Assembly: GCF_018448935.1 (NCBI RefSeq)
Contig: NZ_RCWC01000030.1
Span: 1-64,000, forward strand
DNA: 64,000 nt
Reading direction: 5' to 3'
DNA from: Photorhabdus noenieputensis
GTDB taxonomy: Bacteria > Pseudomonadota > Gammaproteobacteria > Enterobacterales > Enterobacteriaceae
The number at the start of each line of letters is the position of its first letter. The stretch's first letter is position 1. Below, one piece after another: positions 6,680-17,458 of this stretch. The notes below the pieces were generated by a model. That model was not told the DNA's origin. It made no database searches and saw only the letters and a list, made by a program, of their open reading frames with translations. The translations under genes were made by a program, and so were the position numbers.

Positions 6680-6710
6680 GATCCCAGTACCAAAAGCTGG
6701 GATCTTTTCT
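6680..6710 (+). terminator. Terminator after the CdiI-like domain
   Basis: GATCCCAG (6680-6687) pairs with CTGGGATC (6697-6704), followed by TTTTCTT. It is a clear rho-independent terminator. Confidence 0.85.
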
Positions 6711-6892
6711 TAACATTTGAACAATCATATAATTCATTACCCGCCTGGGAAAAAGGTGAACTGATAGCCAAAGAAGCGGTAGAATCTGCCGGTATTGGTG
6801 GTGCTATCGGCGGTAAAGCTTCGGTTGTTTGGAAGAATAAAGAGCACAATTATTGTAATATTTTTCAAGCTAATTACCACCATATTATCTAA
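6711..6892 (+). pseudogene. Pretoxin remnant, last copy of the array
   Basis: The sequence restarts with AACATTTGAACAATCATAT as in modules 1 and 2 and encodes SLPAWEKGELIAKEAVESAG plus the Gly/Ala-rich stretch. A short deletion removes ASIVG, and the frame ends at 6892 with no toxin domain. It marks the right edge of the array. Confidence 0.7.
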
Positions 6893-6967
6893 AAAGATTA
6901 TTTATTCTGTTATTTTAATATTCTTTCCTTATTCTCATAAAGTTATTGATTTAAATTAACATTAACC

Positions 6968-6994
6968 ATCTCCCTATCGTTAAAATAGGGAGAT
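6968..6994. terminator. Hairpin between the toxin array and the ABC transporter
   Basis: ATCTCCCTA and TAGGGAGAT form a 9-bp perfect stem with a 9-base AT-rich loop. It can end transcription of the transporter operon coming from the right, although the T run on that strand is weak. Confidence 0.6.
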
Positions 6995-7031
6995 TATGCT
7001 TTAAATATAGATAATTAAGTAAAAATAAAAA

Positions 7032-7775
7032 CTAATATTGGGGAGCCAAAACTAATTTTTCTTTCCGCCAGAAACGGAAAAGCGATATTTTCCTACGCTG
7101 TAGAGTAAAGCGGCGAACAAGGTAGTTTGCTGTCAATTCCAGTGCCAAGCACATCACGAAATAAATTAACGCGACAAATAAAAAGACTTCTGTCGGGTAA
7201 ACCATGCTGCGGTTATTAACCTGAGTCGCCAGAAATGATAATTCCGCCACGCCAACGATATAAGCCAGAGAGGTATCTTTTATCAGCGCAATCCACTGAT
7301 TAATAAAGGAAGGCACCATCATACGCAACGCTTGTGGCAACACAATGTACCAAAGCACCTGCCAACGGTTAAAACCTAATGATAACCCGGCTTGCCACTG
7401 ACCGGCACCAATCGCAATAATCCCCGCTTTTACCCCATGAGCCAAGTAAGCCGATGTGATCAGCGCCAGAGCGCAAACCACCGTGGTAATTTCTGGAATT
7501 TCCACACCAAGCATCACAGGCAACAGGAAGTAAGTCCAGAAAATCAGCATAATGACGGGAATGGCACGGAAAAAGCCCAATACCGCGGCTAACAAATTAA
7601 CCCAAAAGCCTTTCAGCATTGCCAAAGCAATACCAGCAACCGTACCCAATACAATAGAAATCGCCCCGGCTATCAGGCTAATAATCAATGTCAACGCCGC
7701 CCCTTCAAGAGGACCATCAGGATACGTACCTAACAGTAGATAGCGCCAGTTTTCTGCAATGACTGAAAAATCCAC
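7032..7775 (-). CDS. Polar amino-acid ABC transporter permease (second subunit)
   Basis: This 247-residue inner-membrane protein has about five membrane segments (for example SLIAGAISIVLGTVAGIALA near residues 34-53). It carries the EAA-type loop GIIAIGAGQWQAGLSLGFNRWQ followed by VLPQALRMMVPSF, which docks onto the ATPase. It belongs to the HisM/GlnP family. It starts one base after the stop of the upstream permease, so the two are translated together and presumably form a heterodimeric channel. A basic tail (YLVRRFTLQRRK) faces the cytoplasm. The substrate cannot be named from the sequence. No ATPase gene follows. Confidence 0.85.
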   Translation of the reverse strand: MDFSVIAENWRYLLLGTYPDGPLEGAALTLIISLIAGAISIVLGTVAGIALAMLKGFWVNLLAAVLGFFRAIPVIMLIFWTYFLLPVMLGVEIPEITTVVCALALITSAYLAHGVKAGIIAIGAGQWQAGLSLGFNRWQVLWYIVLPQALRMMVPSFINQWIALIKDTSLAYIVGVAELSFLATQVNNRSMVYPTEVFLFVALIYFVMCLALELTANYLVRRFTLQRRKISLFRFWRKEKLVLAPQY

Positions 7776-7776
7776 T

Positions 7777-8514
7777 TTAATGTCCTCTCGCTATAGCTTG
7801 TTGTTGACGCCATTGCCCCCAGCCTTCCATAACGGCAATGATGGCGATATATAGCACCGTTGCAACTCCGAATGCTTCAAACGTTTTTAATGTTTCGGTT
7901 TCTACTTGACGGGAAGCATATGACAACTCAGCCACGCCAATTGCCATTGTCAGTGACGAGTTTTTCACAATATTCATATATTGTCCTAGCAATGGCGGCG
8001 TTGCGATCTTCAACGCTTGTGGCAATACCACATAACGCATGGCCTGCCAGCCGGTAAGCCCCAGTGCATGAGCCGCATATTTTTGCCCACGCCCTATCCC
8101 CTGGATACCAGCACGCAGCTCTTCCGCCACGAATGGCGCTGAATAGAGGGTTAAACCAATAAATCCAGCCAGGAATTCGAATGAAGGCCAGGCCAATGGC
8201 AGACTTAATAGATTGATTTCATGAGGCGTGTTCAGCCAAAGCATCACCTCTTGCGGCAGTATTTGCCCTGAGGCGAAATACCAGAAAAACAGTTGCACCA
8301 GCAAAGGCGTATTGCGAAATAGCGTGGTGTAAGCGGTTACCGGCCAACGGAGAATTTTCAATTGGCTGTCACGGGCAGCCGCCAGTACAAACCCTAACAA
8401 GGTGGAGGCTACAACGGTACAAGCGGATATCCACAGCGTAATCAGGAAACCGTGCCAAAGCCACCCCAAATATTGGGGAGCAAGCAACTGTTCTGTAACA
8501 AATAACTCAAACAT
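7777..8514 (-). CDS. Polar amino-acid ABC transporter permease (first subunit)
   Basis: This 245-residue HisM/GlnP-type permease begins with a hydrophobic helix (GFLITLWISACTVVASTLLG). It includes FRNTPLLVQLFFWYF, typical of the polar amino-acid group, and the EAA loop EELRAGIQGIGRGQKYAAHA. It lies in one operon with the binding protein (80-base gap) and the second permease (1-base gap). Together they form the membrane part of an importer for a polar amino acid. Confidence 0.85.
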   Translation of the reverse strand: MFELFVTEQLLAPQYLGWLWHGFLITLWISACTVVASTLLGFVLAAARDSQLKILRWPVTAYTTLFRNTPLLVQLFFWYFASGQILPQEVMLWLNTPHEINLLSLPLAWPSFEFLAGFIGLTLYSAPFVAEELRAGIQGIGRGQKYAAHALGLTGWQAMRYVVLPQALKIATPPLLGQYMNIVKNSSLTMAIGVAELSYASRQVETETLKTFEAFGVATVLYIAIIAVMEGWGQWRQQQAIARGH

Positions 8515-8593
8515 ATCTTACAATTACCAGGTATTACCAATGACAAAGCCCCGCAACAACAGGCGAGGCTAGTTACCAAGGGCTTATCTCTTA

Positions 8594-9430
8594 TTAGGAC
8601 TCTGTTTGCTGCTCCAAAGGCGCAAATTTAAAGTCACCTCGCGGTTGGGCAGACTTGGTTTCCGGGCCAAACCAACGGTTATAAATTTCCGCTGCCTCAC
8701 CCTCTTTTTCCAGTTTCAGCAAAGTTTGGTTCACCGCCTCAACCAAGCGCTCTTGTCCTTTCGCCGCAGCCACTGCCTGATATTCACGGGTGATGCTAAA
8801 AGGAGAGATCTCAAATTCAGCTTTTTGGGCTTCCGGTACATTAGCCAATAGACCGACTAACTTGGCATCATCCTGCGTGATGGCTTGCACGTTGCCGTTA
8901 CGTAGCGCAGCAAAGGCCAGAGGCGTGTCGTCATAAGAGATAACTTTAGCTGTCGGATAATGCTCACGCAGTGTAATTTCCTGTACTGTTCCTTTGTCAG
9001 CACCAATACGTAAGTTTTTAATGTCTTCGGGCGATTTTAAAACCCCTTTACGGGCAATAAATTTTTGCCCAGTAGCAAAATAAGGGATTGAAAAATCAAC
9101 TTGTTTAGCACGCTCATTAGTGACGGTAAAGTTGGCAGCTATCAAGTCAACTTTCTTTGATGCCAACAGAGGTAAGCGGTTTGCCGGATTAGTCGGACGC
9201 AGTTCTAATTTAACACCCAAATCATTGGCAATCGCGTTTGCAATATCTACATCGTAACCCGCCAATTTTTTGGTTTGTGGATCAATAAAACCAAACGGTG
9301 GGTTACTGTCGAAAACAGCGATCCGCACTGCGCCGACTTTTTTAATATCATCCAATTTATCCGCCTTTGCAGCACCAGTAACCAGTGTTAACCCGGCCAA
9401 TAACGCCGTAATAAGCACGCGAGATTTCAT
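8594..9430 (-). CDS. Periplasmic amino-acid-binding protein of the ABC importer
   Basis: This 278-residue SBP_bac_3-type protein has a Sec signal peptide (residues 1-23, hydrophobic core LITALLAGLTLVTG, cleavage after AAKA). The mature part starts DKLDDIKKVGAVRIAVFDSN and shows the family pattern PPFGFIDPQTKKLAGYDVDI plus ITQDDAKLVGLL. It captures a polar or acidic amino acid in the periplasm for the two permeases downstream. The start is supported by GGAGAG just upstream of ATG 9430. The C-terminal extension ETKSAQPRGDFKFAPLEQQ is longer than in many homologues. Confidence 0.85.
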   Translation of the reverse strand: MKSRVLITALLAGLTLVTGAAKADKLDDIKKVGAVRIAVFDSNPPFGFIDPQTKKLAGYDVDIANAIANDLGVKLELRPTNPANRLPLLASKKVDLIAANFTVTNERAKQVDFSIPYFATGQKFIARKGVLKSPEDIKNLRIGADKGTVQEITLREHYPTAKVISYDDTPLAFAALRNGNVQAITQDDAKLVGLLANVPEAQKAEFEISPFSITREYQAVAAAKGQERLVEAVNQTLLKLEKEGEAAEIYNRWFGPETKSAQPRGDFKFAPLEQQTES

Positions 9431-9546
9431 TAAACTCTCCTGACAATAATTAATTCTTTATTAATCCAAACTATCAATTTCACTATAGTGCATGAAATAA
9501 TATAAATAACTATATTTATAACTATCAGCAATTATAAGGTAAAAAA

Positions 9547-9570
9547 AATGCCGGTAAAAATACCAGCATT
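9547..9570 (-). terminator. Terminator of pst-phoU
   Basis: On the minus strand AATGCTGGTA/TACCGGCATT form a stem with an AT loop followed by eight T residues. The reverse strand also has an A/T-rich flank. It lies 28 bases beyond the phoU stop codon. Confidence 0.8.
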
Positions 9571-9597
9571 CAGATTATTGACCAAGTGGTTAGCGAG

Positions 9598-10317
9598 CTA
9601 TTCGTTATCTTTCGTCAACAGTTTTTCCAATTCATCACCACCTACATGCCGGAAATCCTGCCCTTTTGCATAGTAGAAAATGAATTCACAGATGTTTTGA
9701 CAGCGATCGCCAATGCGTTCAATAGAACGGGCACAAAGCAGGACGGTCAGTACACTTGGGATGGTTCGAGGATCTTCCATCATATAAGTCATAAGCTGGC
9801 GGACAATGCCTTCATACTCTTTATCCACCTTTTTATCTTCATGATAGATTCGAATCGCTTCTTCCAGATCCATGCGGGCAAAAGCATCTAAAACATCATG
9901 CAGCATCTGAATGGTATGACGGCCAAGGGATTCCAAACTAACCAACAGGGGTTGATGTTGATGTGAGAATTTCTCAAGTGCCGTCTGGCAAATTTTATTT
10001 GCCACATCACCAATTCTTTCCAGTTCAGCAATGGTTTTCGAAATTGACATAATCAGCCGCAGATCACTGGCCGTTGGCTGGCGCTTAGCAATAATGCGAA
10101 CACACGCTTCATCAATAGCCACTTCCATCATATTGACTTTATGGTCATCCTCAATCACTTCACGCGCCAATGCTGCATCCTGATTATGCATCGCGGTAAT
10201 CGCTTTGGTGAGTTGTTCCTCCACCAGCCCACCCATTGTCATCAGTTCAGTCCGAATATAGGCCAGTTCAGCGTTAAACTGACCAGAAATATGTTTATTG
10301 AGATTCAGATTGTCCAT
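9598..10317 (-). CDS. phoU: Phosphate signalling protein PhoU
   Basis: This 239-residue, all-helical protein is nearly identical in pattern to E. coli PhoU ([60 protein letters not shown]). The two ERIGD repeats are the metal-binding motifs of the two PhoU bundles. It links the Pst transporter to the PhoR kinase and represses the Pho regulon when phosphate is plentiful. The start is set at ATG 10317 to match E. coli, with GGGGCG upstream; a longer frame from 10335 overlaps the end of pstB. It is the last gene of the operon. Confidence 0.96.
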   Translation of the reverse strand: MDNLNLNKHISGQFNAELAYIRTELMTMGGLVEEQLTKAITAMHNQDAALAREVIEDDHKVNMMEVAIDEACVRIIAKRQPTASDLRLIMSISKTIAELERIGDVANKICQTALEKFSHQHQPLLVSLESLGRHTIQMLHDVLDAFARMDLEEAIRIYHEDKKVDKEYEGIVRQLMTYMMEDPRTIPSVLTVLLCARSIERIGDRCQNICEFIFYYAKGQDFRHVGGDELEKLLTKDNE

Positions 10318-10331
10318 GTTACGCCCCGTAA

Positions 10332-11108
<777 letters not shown>

Positions 11109-11134
11109 TTACTTCTCTCTGTTGAAAATATCAG

Positions 11135-12019
11135 TCAGTGCTTTTTCCTGGCAAACAGTACACGCGCCACAATGTTAATCAGCAATACACACAGGGTTAT
11201 CAATAATACGCCGGCCCACGCCAGTTGCTGCCATTCGGAGAATGGACTCATAGCAAATTTAAAGATGGTGACCGGTAAGTTAGCAATTGGCTGGCTCAGA
11301 TCGGTACTCCAGAACTGATTAGAAAGAGAGGTGAACAGCAACGGTGCTGTTTCTCCGGCAATTCGGGCAATGGCCAACAATACACCGGTGATAATGCCGG
11401 ATATTGATGCTTTCAACGTGATGGCTGAAATCATCTTCCACTTCGGTGTGCCTAAAGCATAAGCGGCTTCGCGCAGGCTATCAGGAACCAGTTTTAACAT
11501 GTTTTCAGTGGTTCTGATCACAATCGGCACCTGTAATAACGCCAAAGCAATCACCCCCGCCCAACCGGAAAAGTGCTGCATTTTCGTCACAACGACAGTG
11601 TAAACAAATAAACCGACAACAATAGAAGGGGCTGACAGCAAAATATCGTTTATAAAGCGGATCACTTCTGCCAGCCATGAACGGCGACCATATTCCGCCA
11701 AATAGATACCCGCCATGATCCCCAGAGGCGTACCGATAACCGTCGCCCACAGGATCAATAATCCACTGCCGACAATGGCATTTGCCAAACCACCACCTTC
11801 CGTATTCGGTGGTGGCGTCATTTCGGTGAACAGCGCCAATGACATGCCATCGAAACCTTTGGTGACTGTGGAAAACAGAATCCACACCAGCCAAAACAGA
11901 CCAAATAGCATGGTCGCCATTGATAACAACAGAGCGAAGCGATTTTTTTGACGACGCCATGCTTGTTTACGGCTACGAACATCTGCCTCAATGGACTTTT
12001 GTCTATCTATGGTTGCCAT
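11135..12019 (-). CDS. pstA: Phosphate ABC transporter permease PstA
   Basis: This is a 294-residue inner-membrane permease. The start at ATG 12019 is preferred (GAGGGG 7-12 bases upstream); the in-frame ATG at 12034 would overlap pstC by 14 bases. The sequence tracks E. coli PstA ([59 protein letters not shown] as the ATPase-docking loop). It forms the phosphate channel with PstC. Confidence 0.95.
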   Translation of the reverse strand: MATIDRQKSIEADVRSRKQAWRRQKNRFALLLSMATMLFGLFWLVWILFSTVTKGFDGMSLALFTEMTPPPNTEGGGLANAIVGSGLLILWATVIGTPLGIMAGIYLAEYGRRSWLAEVIRFINDILLSAPSIVVGLFVYTVVVTKMQHFSGWAGVIALALLQVPIVIRTTENMLKLVPDSLREAAYALGTPKWKMISAITLKASISGIITGVLLAIARIAGETAPLLFTSLSNQFWSTDLSQPIANLPVTIFKFAMSPFSEWQQLAWAGVLLITLCVLLINIVARVLFARKKH

Positions 12020-12020
12020 A

Positions 12021-12992
12021 TCAGCGCCCCTCATTTTTCGCCAGGCGCATAATCATCAATTTCGATAGCGCCAGCACAATAAAGGTGATCACAAATAGAA
12101 TCAGACCAAGTTCCATCAATGCTGCGGTATGCAAGCCAGACTCTGCTTCCGCGAATTCGTTCGCCAGCGCAGAAGTGATGCTGTTGCCGGGCATAAACAG
12201 TGAAAAACTGTCGAGCTGGTAGGTATTACCGATGATAAAAGTCACCGCCATCGTTTCCCCCAACGCACGACCAAGACCCAACATGACACCACCAATCACC
12301 CCATTTCGGGTGTAAGGCAACACGATGTGCCAGATAACTTCCCAGGTAGTACAGCCGATACCATAAGCGGATTCTTTCATCATCACCGGCGTTTGTTCGA
12401 AGACGTCGCGCATAACCGAGGCGATATAAGGAATAATCATGATAGCGAGAATGACACCCGCCGCCAGAATACCGATACCAAAGGCAGGACCGGAGAATAA
12501 TTCGCCCACGATCGGCATACTGGCGAGGAGATTGCCGACAGGCTGCTGGAAATAGGTGGCAAACAGCGGCGCAAAAACAAATAACCCCCACATGCCATAT
12601 ACAATACTTGGGATGGCGGCCAGTAACTCAATGGCGATACCAAGCGGACGTTTCAGCCAGTTAGGTGCTAGTTCCGTCAGGAACAGGGCAATCCCAAAAC
12701 TGACAGGCACTGCGATGATTAACGCAATCAGCGAAGTAACCAACGTACCGTAAATCGGTATTAAGGCACCAAATTGCTCTGCCGGGGCATCCCACGCTTT
12801 CTGCCAAAGGAAAGAGATGCCGAACTGCTGAATACTAGGCCAAGAGGCAATAATCAGCGAGATAATGATGCCTCCTAACAAAAGTAAAGTTATCAGCGCA
12901 GCTAGCCTAACCAGTGCGCCGAAAATAATATCGCCATTTTTACTGGGTGCTTTCATTGCCGTTTTTTGTTCGGCCATAGAGCTTATTCTCAT
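12021..12992 (-). CDS. pstC: Phosphate ABC transporter permease PstC
   Basis: This is a 323-residue membrane protein. Two starts are possible: ATG 12992 (GGGGAG about 10 bases upstream) and ATG 12977 ([20 protein letters not shown]), the latter closer to the E. coli N-terminus. Six membrane segments, the [20 protein letters not shown] loop and the EAA loop [20 protein letters not shown] are all present. It pairs with PstA. The gap to pstS is about 116 bases, partly filled by repeated TTTAAA-type sequence. Confidence 0.95.
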   Translation of the reverse strand: MRISSMAEQKTAMKAPSKNGDIIFGALVRLAALITLLLLGGIIISLIIASWPSIQQFGISFLWQKAWDAPAEQFGALIPIYGTLVTSLIALIIAVPVSFGIALFLTELAPNWLKRPLGIAIELLAAIPSIVYGMWGLFVFAPLFATYFQQPVGNLLASMPIVGELFSGPAFGIGILAAGVILAIMIIPYIASVMRDVFEQTPVMMKESAYGIGCTTWEVIWHIVLPYTRNGVIGGVMLGLGRALGETMAVTFIIGNTYQLDSFSLFMPGNSITSALANEFAEAESGLHTAALMELGLILFVITFIVLALSKLMIMRLAKNEGR

Positions 12993-13108
12993 TCGGGGTT
13001 AACTCCCCCCTTAAATGGAGGGAGAATTAAAACGACAAATTTAATTGATATTTAAAGCAATCGATATTTAAAACTATCGATATTTAAAACAAGCACTATC
13101 AACACGAC

Positions 13109-14149
13109 TTAATACAGGACCTTGCCATTGCTATCTTTTATCTGGGTTTTCCAAGCCGCACGAACTTTCTCAATCACCTCTTTAGGCAGAGTTGCATAAT
13201 CCAGATCGTTTGCCTGTTTACTCCCTTTCTTATAAGCCCAGTCAAAGAATTTCAATACTTCCGCTCCTTTCACGGCATCCTTTTGCTGTGTATGAACCAG
13301 AACAAATGTGGTGGAAGTCATTGGCCACGCATTTTCACCTTGTTGGTTTGTCAAATCCTGAGCAAAGGTTTTATGCCATTCCGCTTTCTTCGCTGCGGCA
13401 CTGAAACTCTCGCCTGTCGGGCTAACAACATTGCCATTAGCAGATACCAGTTTGGTATAAGCCAGATGATTCTGTTTAGCGTAAGCATATTCAACATAAC
13501 CAATAGAGCCCGTCAGACGCTGAACAAATGCGGCAACTCCATCATTACCTTTACCGCCTAAGCCAATAGGCCAGCTTACGGTGGAACCTGCGCCAACTTT
13601 TTCTTGCCACGCTTTATTCACTTTAGAGAGATAGCTAGTAAACACAAAGGAGGTACCGGAACCATCAGCACGACGTATCACAGCAATATCTTGCTCCGGT
13701 AGTTTGACTCCCGGATTCAACTGAGTAATCGCTGGATCATTCCACTTTTTCACTTTACCTAAATAAATATCGCCTAAAGTTTTACCATCCAGCGTCAATT
13801 CACCGGCTTTAATCTCCGGGATATTAACCGCCAATACCACTCCTCCGATAACGGTCGGGAACTGAAACAAACCATCAGCAGCTAACTTTTCATCGGATAA
13901 AGGGGCATCGGAAGCACCGAAATCAACGGTATTTGCCAGAATTTGTTTTACGCCACCAGAAGAACCGATGCCTTGATAATTGACTTTATTACCTGTCTCT
14001 TTTTGATAAGAATCCGCCCACTTGGCATACACCGGTGCGGGAAATGTCGCACCTGCCCCGGTTAAGCTAGTGGCAGCAAATACAGACAAGGTTGTCAAAG
14101 AAAACGTCGCTGCCATTATGCCGGCTACGGTGGTACGCATCAGTTTCAT
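13109..14149 (-). CDS. pstS: Periplasmic phosphate-binding protein PstS
   Basis: It encodes 346 residues from ATG 14149, chosen because AGGAGGG lies 4-10 bases upstream and the residues from there form a signal peptide ([20 protein letters not shown], cleavage after VFA). A longer frame from 14179 lacks this logic. Phosphate-binding motifs are visible: [33 protein letters not shown] and [12 protein letters not shown]. It captures inorganic phosphate for PstCAB and is the first, Pho-box-controlled gene of the operon. Confidence 0.96.
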   Translation of the reverse strand: MKLMRTTVAGIMAATFSLTTLSVFAATSLTGAGATFPAPVYAKWADSYQKETGNKVNYQGIGSSGGVKQILANTVDFGASDAPLSDEKLAADGLFQFPTVIGGVVLAVNIPEIKAGELTLDGKTLGDIYLGKVKKWNDPAITQLNPGVKLPEQDIAVIRRADGSGTSFVFTSYLSKVNKAWQEKVGAGSTVSWPIGLGGKGNDGVAAFVQRLTGSIGYVEYAYAKQNHLAYTKLVSANGNVVSPTGESFSAAAKKAEWHKTFAQDLTNQQGENAWPMTSTTFVLVHTQQKDAVKGAEVLKFFDWAYKKGSKQANDLDYATLPKEVIEKVRAAWKTQIKDSNGKVLY

Positions 14150-14259
14150 AATCCCTCCTAATGGGATATTGAGAATCAATAAAGAAATCTATTCGTCAAA
14201 TTCAAAAAAGGTGCAGGAGGGAAAATAGGTTAATTTAATTACAGCAAAATGTCTTAATT

Positions 14260-14277
14260 ATGACATTTTTATGACAG
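14260..14277 (-). promoter_or_regulatory. Pho box upstream of pstS
   Basis: On the minus strand the sequence reads CTGTCATAAAAATGTCAT, two CTGTCAT/ATGTCAT half-sites with an AT spacer, as expected for PhoB binding. A degenerate further pair (AAGACATTTTGCTGT) continues toward the gene. It lies about 110 bases upstream of the pstS start, so phosphate limitation should activate the operon. Confidence 0.85.
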
Positions 14278-14300
14278 CACAATGGGCACTTAACCTGAGA

Positions 14301-14318
14301 CTGACATAAAACTGTCAT
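14301..14318 (+). promoter_or_regulatory. Second Pho-box-like site, opposite orientation
   Basis: The plus strand reads CTGACATAAAACTGTCAT, an almost perfect Pho box, but it points away from pstS. No gene starts to its right on the plus strand (envZ ends there, on the minus strand). It could bind PhoB cooperatively with the site at 14260 or control an unseen short transcript. Confidence 0.6.
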
Positions 14319-14365
14319 CTCCATACACCATAAAAAATCAAATATAGGAGATGATTATCAAGCCG

Positions 14366-15697
14366 TTAAAAATTATCCTCCACGACAGGAATACAGACAC
14401 GCATAGATAATCCCCCTCTGGGGCTGGTACCCACTTCAATTTTCCCATCATGAGCATCAACAATTCGCTGAACAATCGCCAAGCCTAACCCTGTTCCACT
14501 GTTGCTACGCGCTCTTTCGCCCCGCACGAATGGCTGAAATAATCGCGGTAGATCTTCCTGCTTAATACCGGCTCCATTATCTTCTACCTGAAACCAAGCA
14601 AATTTATTTGTCTGACCACTACTCACTTTAATCCAGCCGTTACCATAACGATTGGCATTAACCAACATATTAGCCAATGCCCGTTTAATAGAAATCGGAT
14701 TGGCGTTAATGGTGATTGGGTGCAGAGATAGATGGTTTTCAATATCCTGCTCATAACCATTTTCGGCGGAAATAACCTCTTTGAGTATGGAATTCAGTTC
14801 ACAGAATTCCATTGGCATCTCTTGTCCGGTACGGAGATAGTCAATGAATTGCTCAATAATGGCGTTACACTCTTCAATATCTTTATTGATAGATTCAGAC
14901 AGATAAGCATCTTCCTTACTCATCATTTCTGTTGCCAATCGAATACGTGTCAGCGGAGTACGCAAATCATGGCTTACGCCAGCAATTAATATCGTGCGAT
15001 CACTTTCCAATAACTTTATCCCGGCGGACATTTGGTTAAATGAACGAATGGCTGCGCGAACTTCCAGAGAACCCGATTCCCGCACCGCCGGCATCATAAT
15101 ACCTTTACCTGTTTGCCTGGCTGCATACTCCATTTCCAATAAAGGCCGGTTCTGAAAACGGATATAAAGCCAGATACAACCAAATACCAGTAATAGAATT
15201 GCCAGTGTATAGCGGAAAATAGGAGAAAATTGATTTTGTTCGATTTCAGTCAAAGGAACCCTGACCCAAATATCGGGAGCTAGATAAGAATTAAGCCAAA
15301 GTATCGGACTATCTGTGTTTATCTCCAGACGAAGATCAGCCTTGCCGCCAAGGTACTCGCCCATCTTCTCACTCAAGAAATCATAACGTCTGGCCCAACG
15401 TAAACCTTGTATCTCCGCATCAGATTCAGAATAGAGTGTAATACCCAACTCCTGATAAATCTCACGGCGAACGACTGGCGATATCACCAGAAAAGAGCCA
15501 TCCTCTAGCTTCAACTTTTCAGCCATTAGGGTACGAACTTCATACGCTAATACTTTATTGAACTGCTGCAAGCTCGGCATGATAACGAAATTCACAACAA
15601 CCAGGTAGCTGGTTACCAGGCTGATAAACAGCATAGCCATAATCAGGAATAAAGTATGGGTAAACGTGCTGCGAGGGGAGAATCGCAATAATTTCAT
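14366..15697 (-). CDS. envZ: Osmosensor histidine kinase EnvZ
   Basis: It encodes 443 residues. It has an N-terminal membrane helix (about 16-38), a periplasmic domain (about 40-158), a second membrane helix (about 160-180), HAMP, and a HisKA domain with His243 in [20 protein letters not shown], the same position as in E. coli. The HATPase domain carries N ([12 protein letters not shown]), G1 (VEDNGAGI) and G2 (SGTGLGLAI) boxes. It senses osmolarity and phosphorylates OmpR. It overlaps ompR by 4 bases, so translation is coupled. Confidence 0.96.
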   Translation of the reverse strand: MKLLRFSPRSTFTHTLFLIMAMLFISLVTSYLVVVNFVIMPSLQQFNKVLAYEVRTLMAEKLKLEDGSFLVISPVVRREIYQELGITLYSESDAEIQGLRWARRYDFLSEKMGEYLGGKADLRLEINTDSPILWLNSYLAPDIWVRVPLTEIEQNQFSPIFRYTLAILLLVFGCIWLYIRFQNRPLLEMEYAARQTGKGIMMPAVRESGSLEVRAAIRSFNQMSAGIKLLESDRTILIAGVSHDLRTPLTRIRLATEMMSKEDAYLSESINKDIEECNAIIEQFIDYLRTGQEMPMEFCELNSILKEVISAENGYEQDIENHLSLHPITINANPISIKRALANMLVNANRYGNGWIKVSSGQTNKFAWFQVEDNGAGIKQEDLPRLFQPFVRGERARSNSGTGLGLAIVQRIVDAHDGKIEVGTSPRGGLSMRVCIPVVEDNF

Positions 15698-16413
15698 ACA
15701 CGAATTCCGTCAGGCACAAAGACATAACCCAGACCCCAGATAGTCTGGATATAACGAGGATGTGTCGGATCTTCTTCAATCACACGGCGCAGGCGTGAAA
15801 CCAAGACATCAATCGATCGCTTCATCGTACTATATTCCCGACCATGCGCTAAGCTCATCAGCTTATTACGGGACAGTGGCACGCCAGGATAAGAAACCAA
15901 TACTTTCAATACGGCAAATTCTCCACTGGTTAATTGAATATGTTCATCTCCCTGAAACATTTCCCGCGTACTCAAATTGAGACTAAACTTACCAAAATTA
16001 ATGATCGCATCATCGTCAGCCGGTAGGCCCAATAACTTATTCGCCTGACGACGTAATACCGCCCGGATACGCGCCAATAGCTCACGAGGATTAAATGGCT
16101 TCGGAATATAATCATCAGCGCCAATTTCTAACCCAACAATACGATCTACCTCTTCTCCTCTCGCCGTCACCATAATAATCGGTACCGGATTACTTTGGTT
16201 TCTCAGCCTTTGGCAAACAGAAAGCCCATCCTCTCCTGGTAACATTAAATCCAATACGATTAAGCTAACAGATTCCCGTGTCAGTAAACGGTCCATCTGC
16301 TCCGCATTAGCGGCACTACGTACCTGAAAACCTTGTTCTGTCAGATAACGCTCTAATAACGTTCGTAAACGCATGTCATCATCCACCACAAGGATCTTGT
16401 TATCTACTTGCAT
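15694..16413 (-). CDS. ompR: Response regulator OmpR
   Basis: It encodes 239 residues from ATG 16413 (GGAGT upstream), the E. coli start; a longer open frame to 16533 lacks support. The receiver domain has the acidic pocket [16 protein letters not shown], phosphoacceptor Asp55 ([11 protein letters not shown]), Thr and Lys in VTARGEE and YIPKPF. The winged-helix C-terminal domain contains [16 protein letters not shown] and [13 protein letters not shown]. It controls porin and other osmotically responsive genes. Confidence 0.97.
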   Translation of the reverse strand: MQVDNKILVVDDDMRLRTLLERYLTEQGFQVRSAANAEQMDRLLTRESVSLIVLDLMLPGEDGLSVCQRLRNQSNPVPIIMVTARGEEVDRIVGLEIGADDYIPKPFNPRELLARIRAVLRRQANKLLGLPADDDAIINFGKFSLNLSTREMFQGDEHIQLTSGEFAVLKVLVSYPGVPLSRNKLMSLAHGREYSTMKRSIDVLVSRLRRVIEEDPTHPRYIQTIWGLGYVFVPDGIRV

Positions 16414-17293
16414 TATCAAACTCCAAAAAACACTACATGCTTTGATAAATTTATCATTTTGAAAGAGATTAACCCAAAGATAGAAACCAGATATCTGTAT
16501 TTTGAGACTATTCCTAATAGGACTTATTTCCACTGTTATTAATTAGAATGATTAATTTAGTGGTTTATTACTGACAAAGAGAACGCAGTAATTCACTGTC
16601 AACTATCGAATTTCTATCGTTATTTTGCCATCGCCCCCCATCAATTAGCGTCCTGGCTCCCGGCAAATCGATAGAAATCCATTTATTAGCTAGATTAAAT
16701 TCATCAGGCAGACTAAACGGAAAATGCCTTTTGCTGCATATTACCTTCTTATCTCTGCCACGGTTTTCAGTTTTTCCTGACTAACGAGGACCTGGATCGA
16801 TAATGTTCAGCTCACCAACGTTTGGACAAGAAACCACTCGATGATCGATTTTTCGTCACCTTTCCTAACTATAGTAAACAATTTCGCTTGTTTTTTCTTC
16901 ATTTGAACCTTAATAGCCTGTTTCATCACCAGCAAGATCCACAGCATACATACTATTCAGTACGCAGAACCATAAATTATATGATGAACATTATAAATAT
17001 TAGAGCCAAATATCATAATGAGCGGACGGGTAAAGCAATCTTGTTACCAATAATGCTAACCCGAAACCGTCTGTTAACCCTTTATCTCCCGTTTTAACAT
17101 CCGCGCTCACCGCAGTGGGAGCGTATCGTATTCTCTTGCCATGAAGCCGAATCCATCAACAGTGATAAATTTATTCAACCGATAACGACCCAAATGTCAC
17201 AAATACGTTAATCTTGCAAAACAGCCGGAATTTATTGATTAATGACTAAAAACTAAGTCTTAATTTGACATCTACCGAAATGGGCTGTTTTAT
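16414..17293. other. Intergenic region between divergent ompR and greB
   Basis: No credible gene is seen. A 91-codon open frame at 16822-17097 has no ribosome-binding site and low-complexity sequence. The only structure noted is a 10-bp inverted repeat, ATTTCTATCG at 16610-16619 and CGATAGAAAT at 16669-16678. The ompR promoter should lie near 16420-16560. Confidence 0.5.
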
Positions 17294-17421
17294 ATACTCT
17301 ATGGATTTCGAGATGCATCGCGACAGCAAGAGAGCGAATCCCCGGGAGCATAGATAACGATGTGACCGGGGTGAGCGAGTGCAGCCAACAAAGAGGCAAC
17401 TTGAAAGATAACGGGTATACA
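17294..17421. repeat. ERIC-type repeat, copy 1
   Basis: About 127 bp with the ERIC hallmarks GAATCCCCGGGAGCATAGATA, GTGACCGGGGTGAGCGAG and GCAGCCAACAAAGAGGCAAC, ending in GACGGGTATA-like sequence. It is an imperfect palindrome, as in other enterobacteria. It lies directly upstream of greB. A second copy follows the gene. Confidence 0.85.
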
Positions 17422-17458
17422 CTTATGAGATTAACGACGGTATCTACATCAAGATAAA

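Larger units (their letters stand above)
309..6833 (+). repeat. Pretoxin segment, six dispersed direct copies
   Basis: The same 45-145 bp coding segment recurs at about 309-455, 1159-1293, 2370-2479, 3318-3362 (truncated), 4707-4753 (truncated) and 6711-6833. It encodes variants of LPAWEKGALIAKEAVESAG followed by a Gly/Ala-rich stretch and ASIVG. Each copy sits just upstream of a different toxin tip or tip remnant. This is the arrangement expected when full-length CdiA-like or hemagglutinin-like toxin genes exchange C-terminal tips and displaced tips accumulate downstream as orphan modules. The parent gene is not visible in the window. Confidence 0.8.

Noticed and set aside
11505-11960. 151-codon frame overlapping pstA on the same strand
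   Set aside because: PstA is an unmistakable conserved protein over the same bases; the other frame is a shadow.
16822-17097. 91-codon open frame between ompR and greB
   Set aside because: No ribosome-binding site, low-complexity composition and no recognisable motif; treated as chance.
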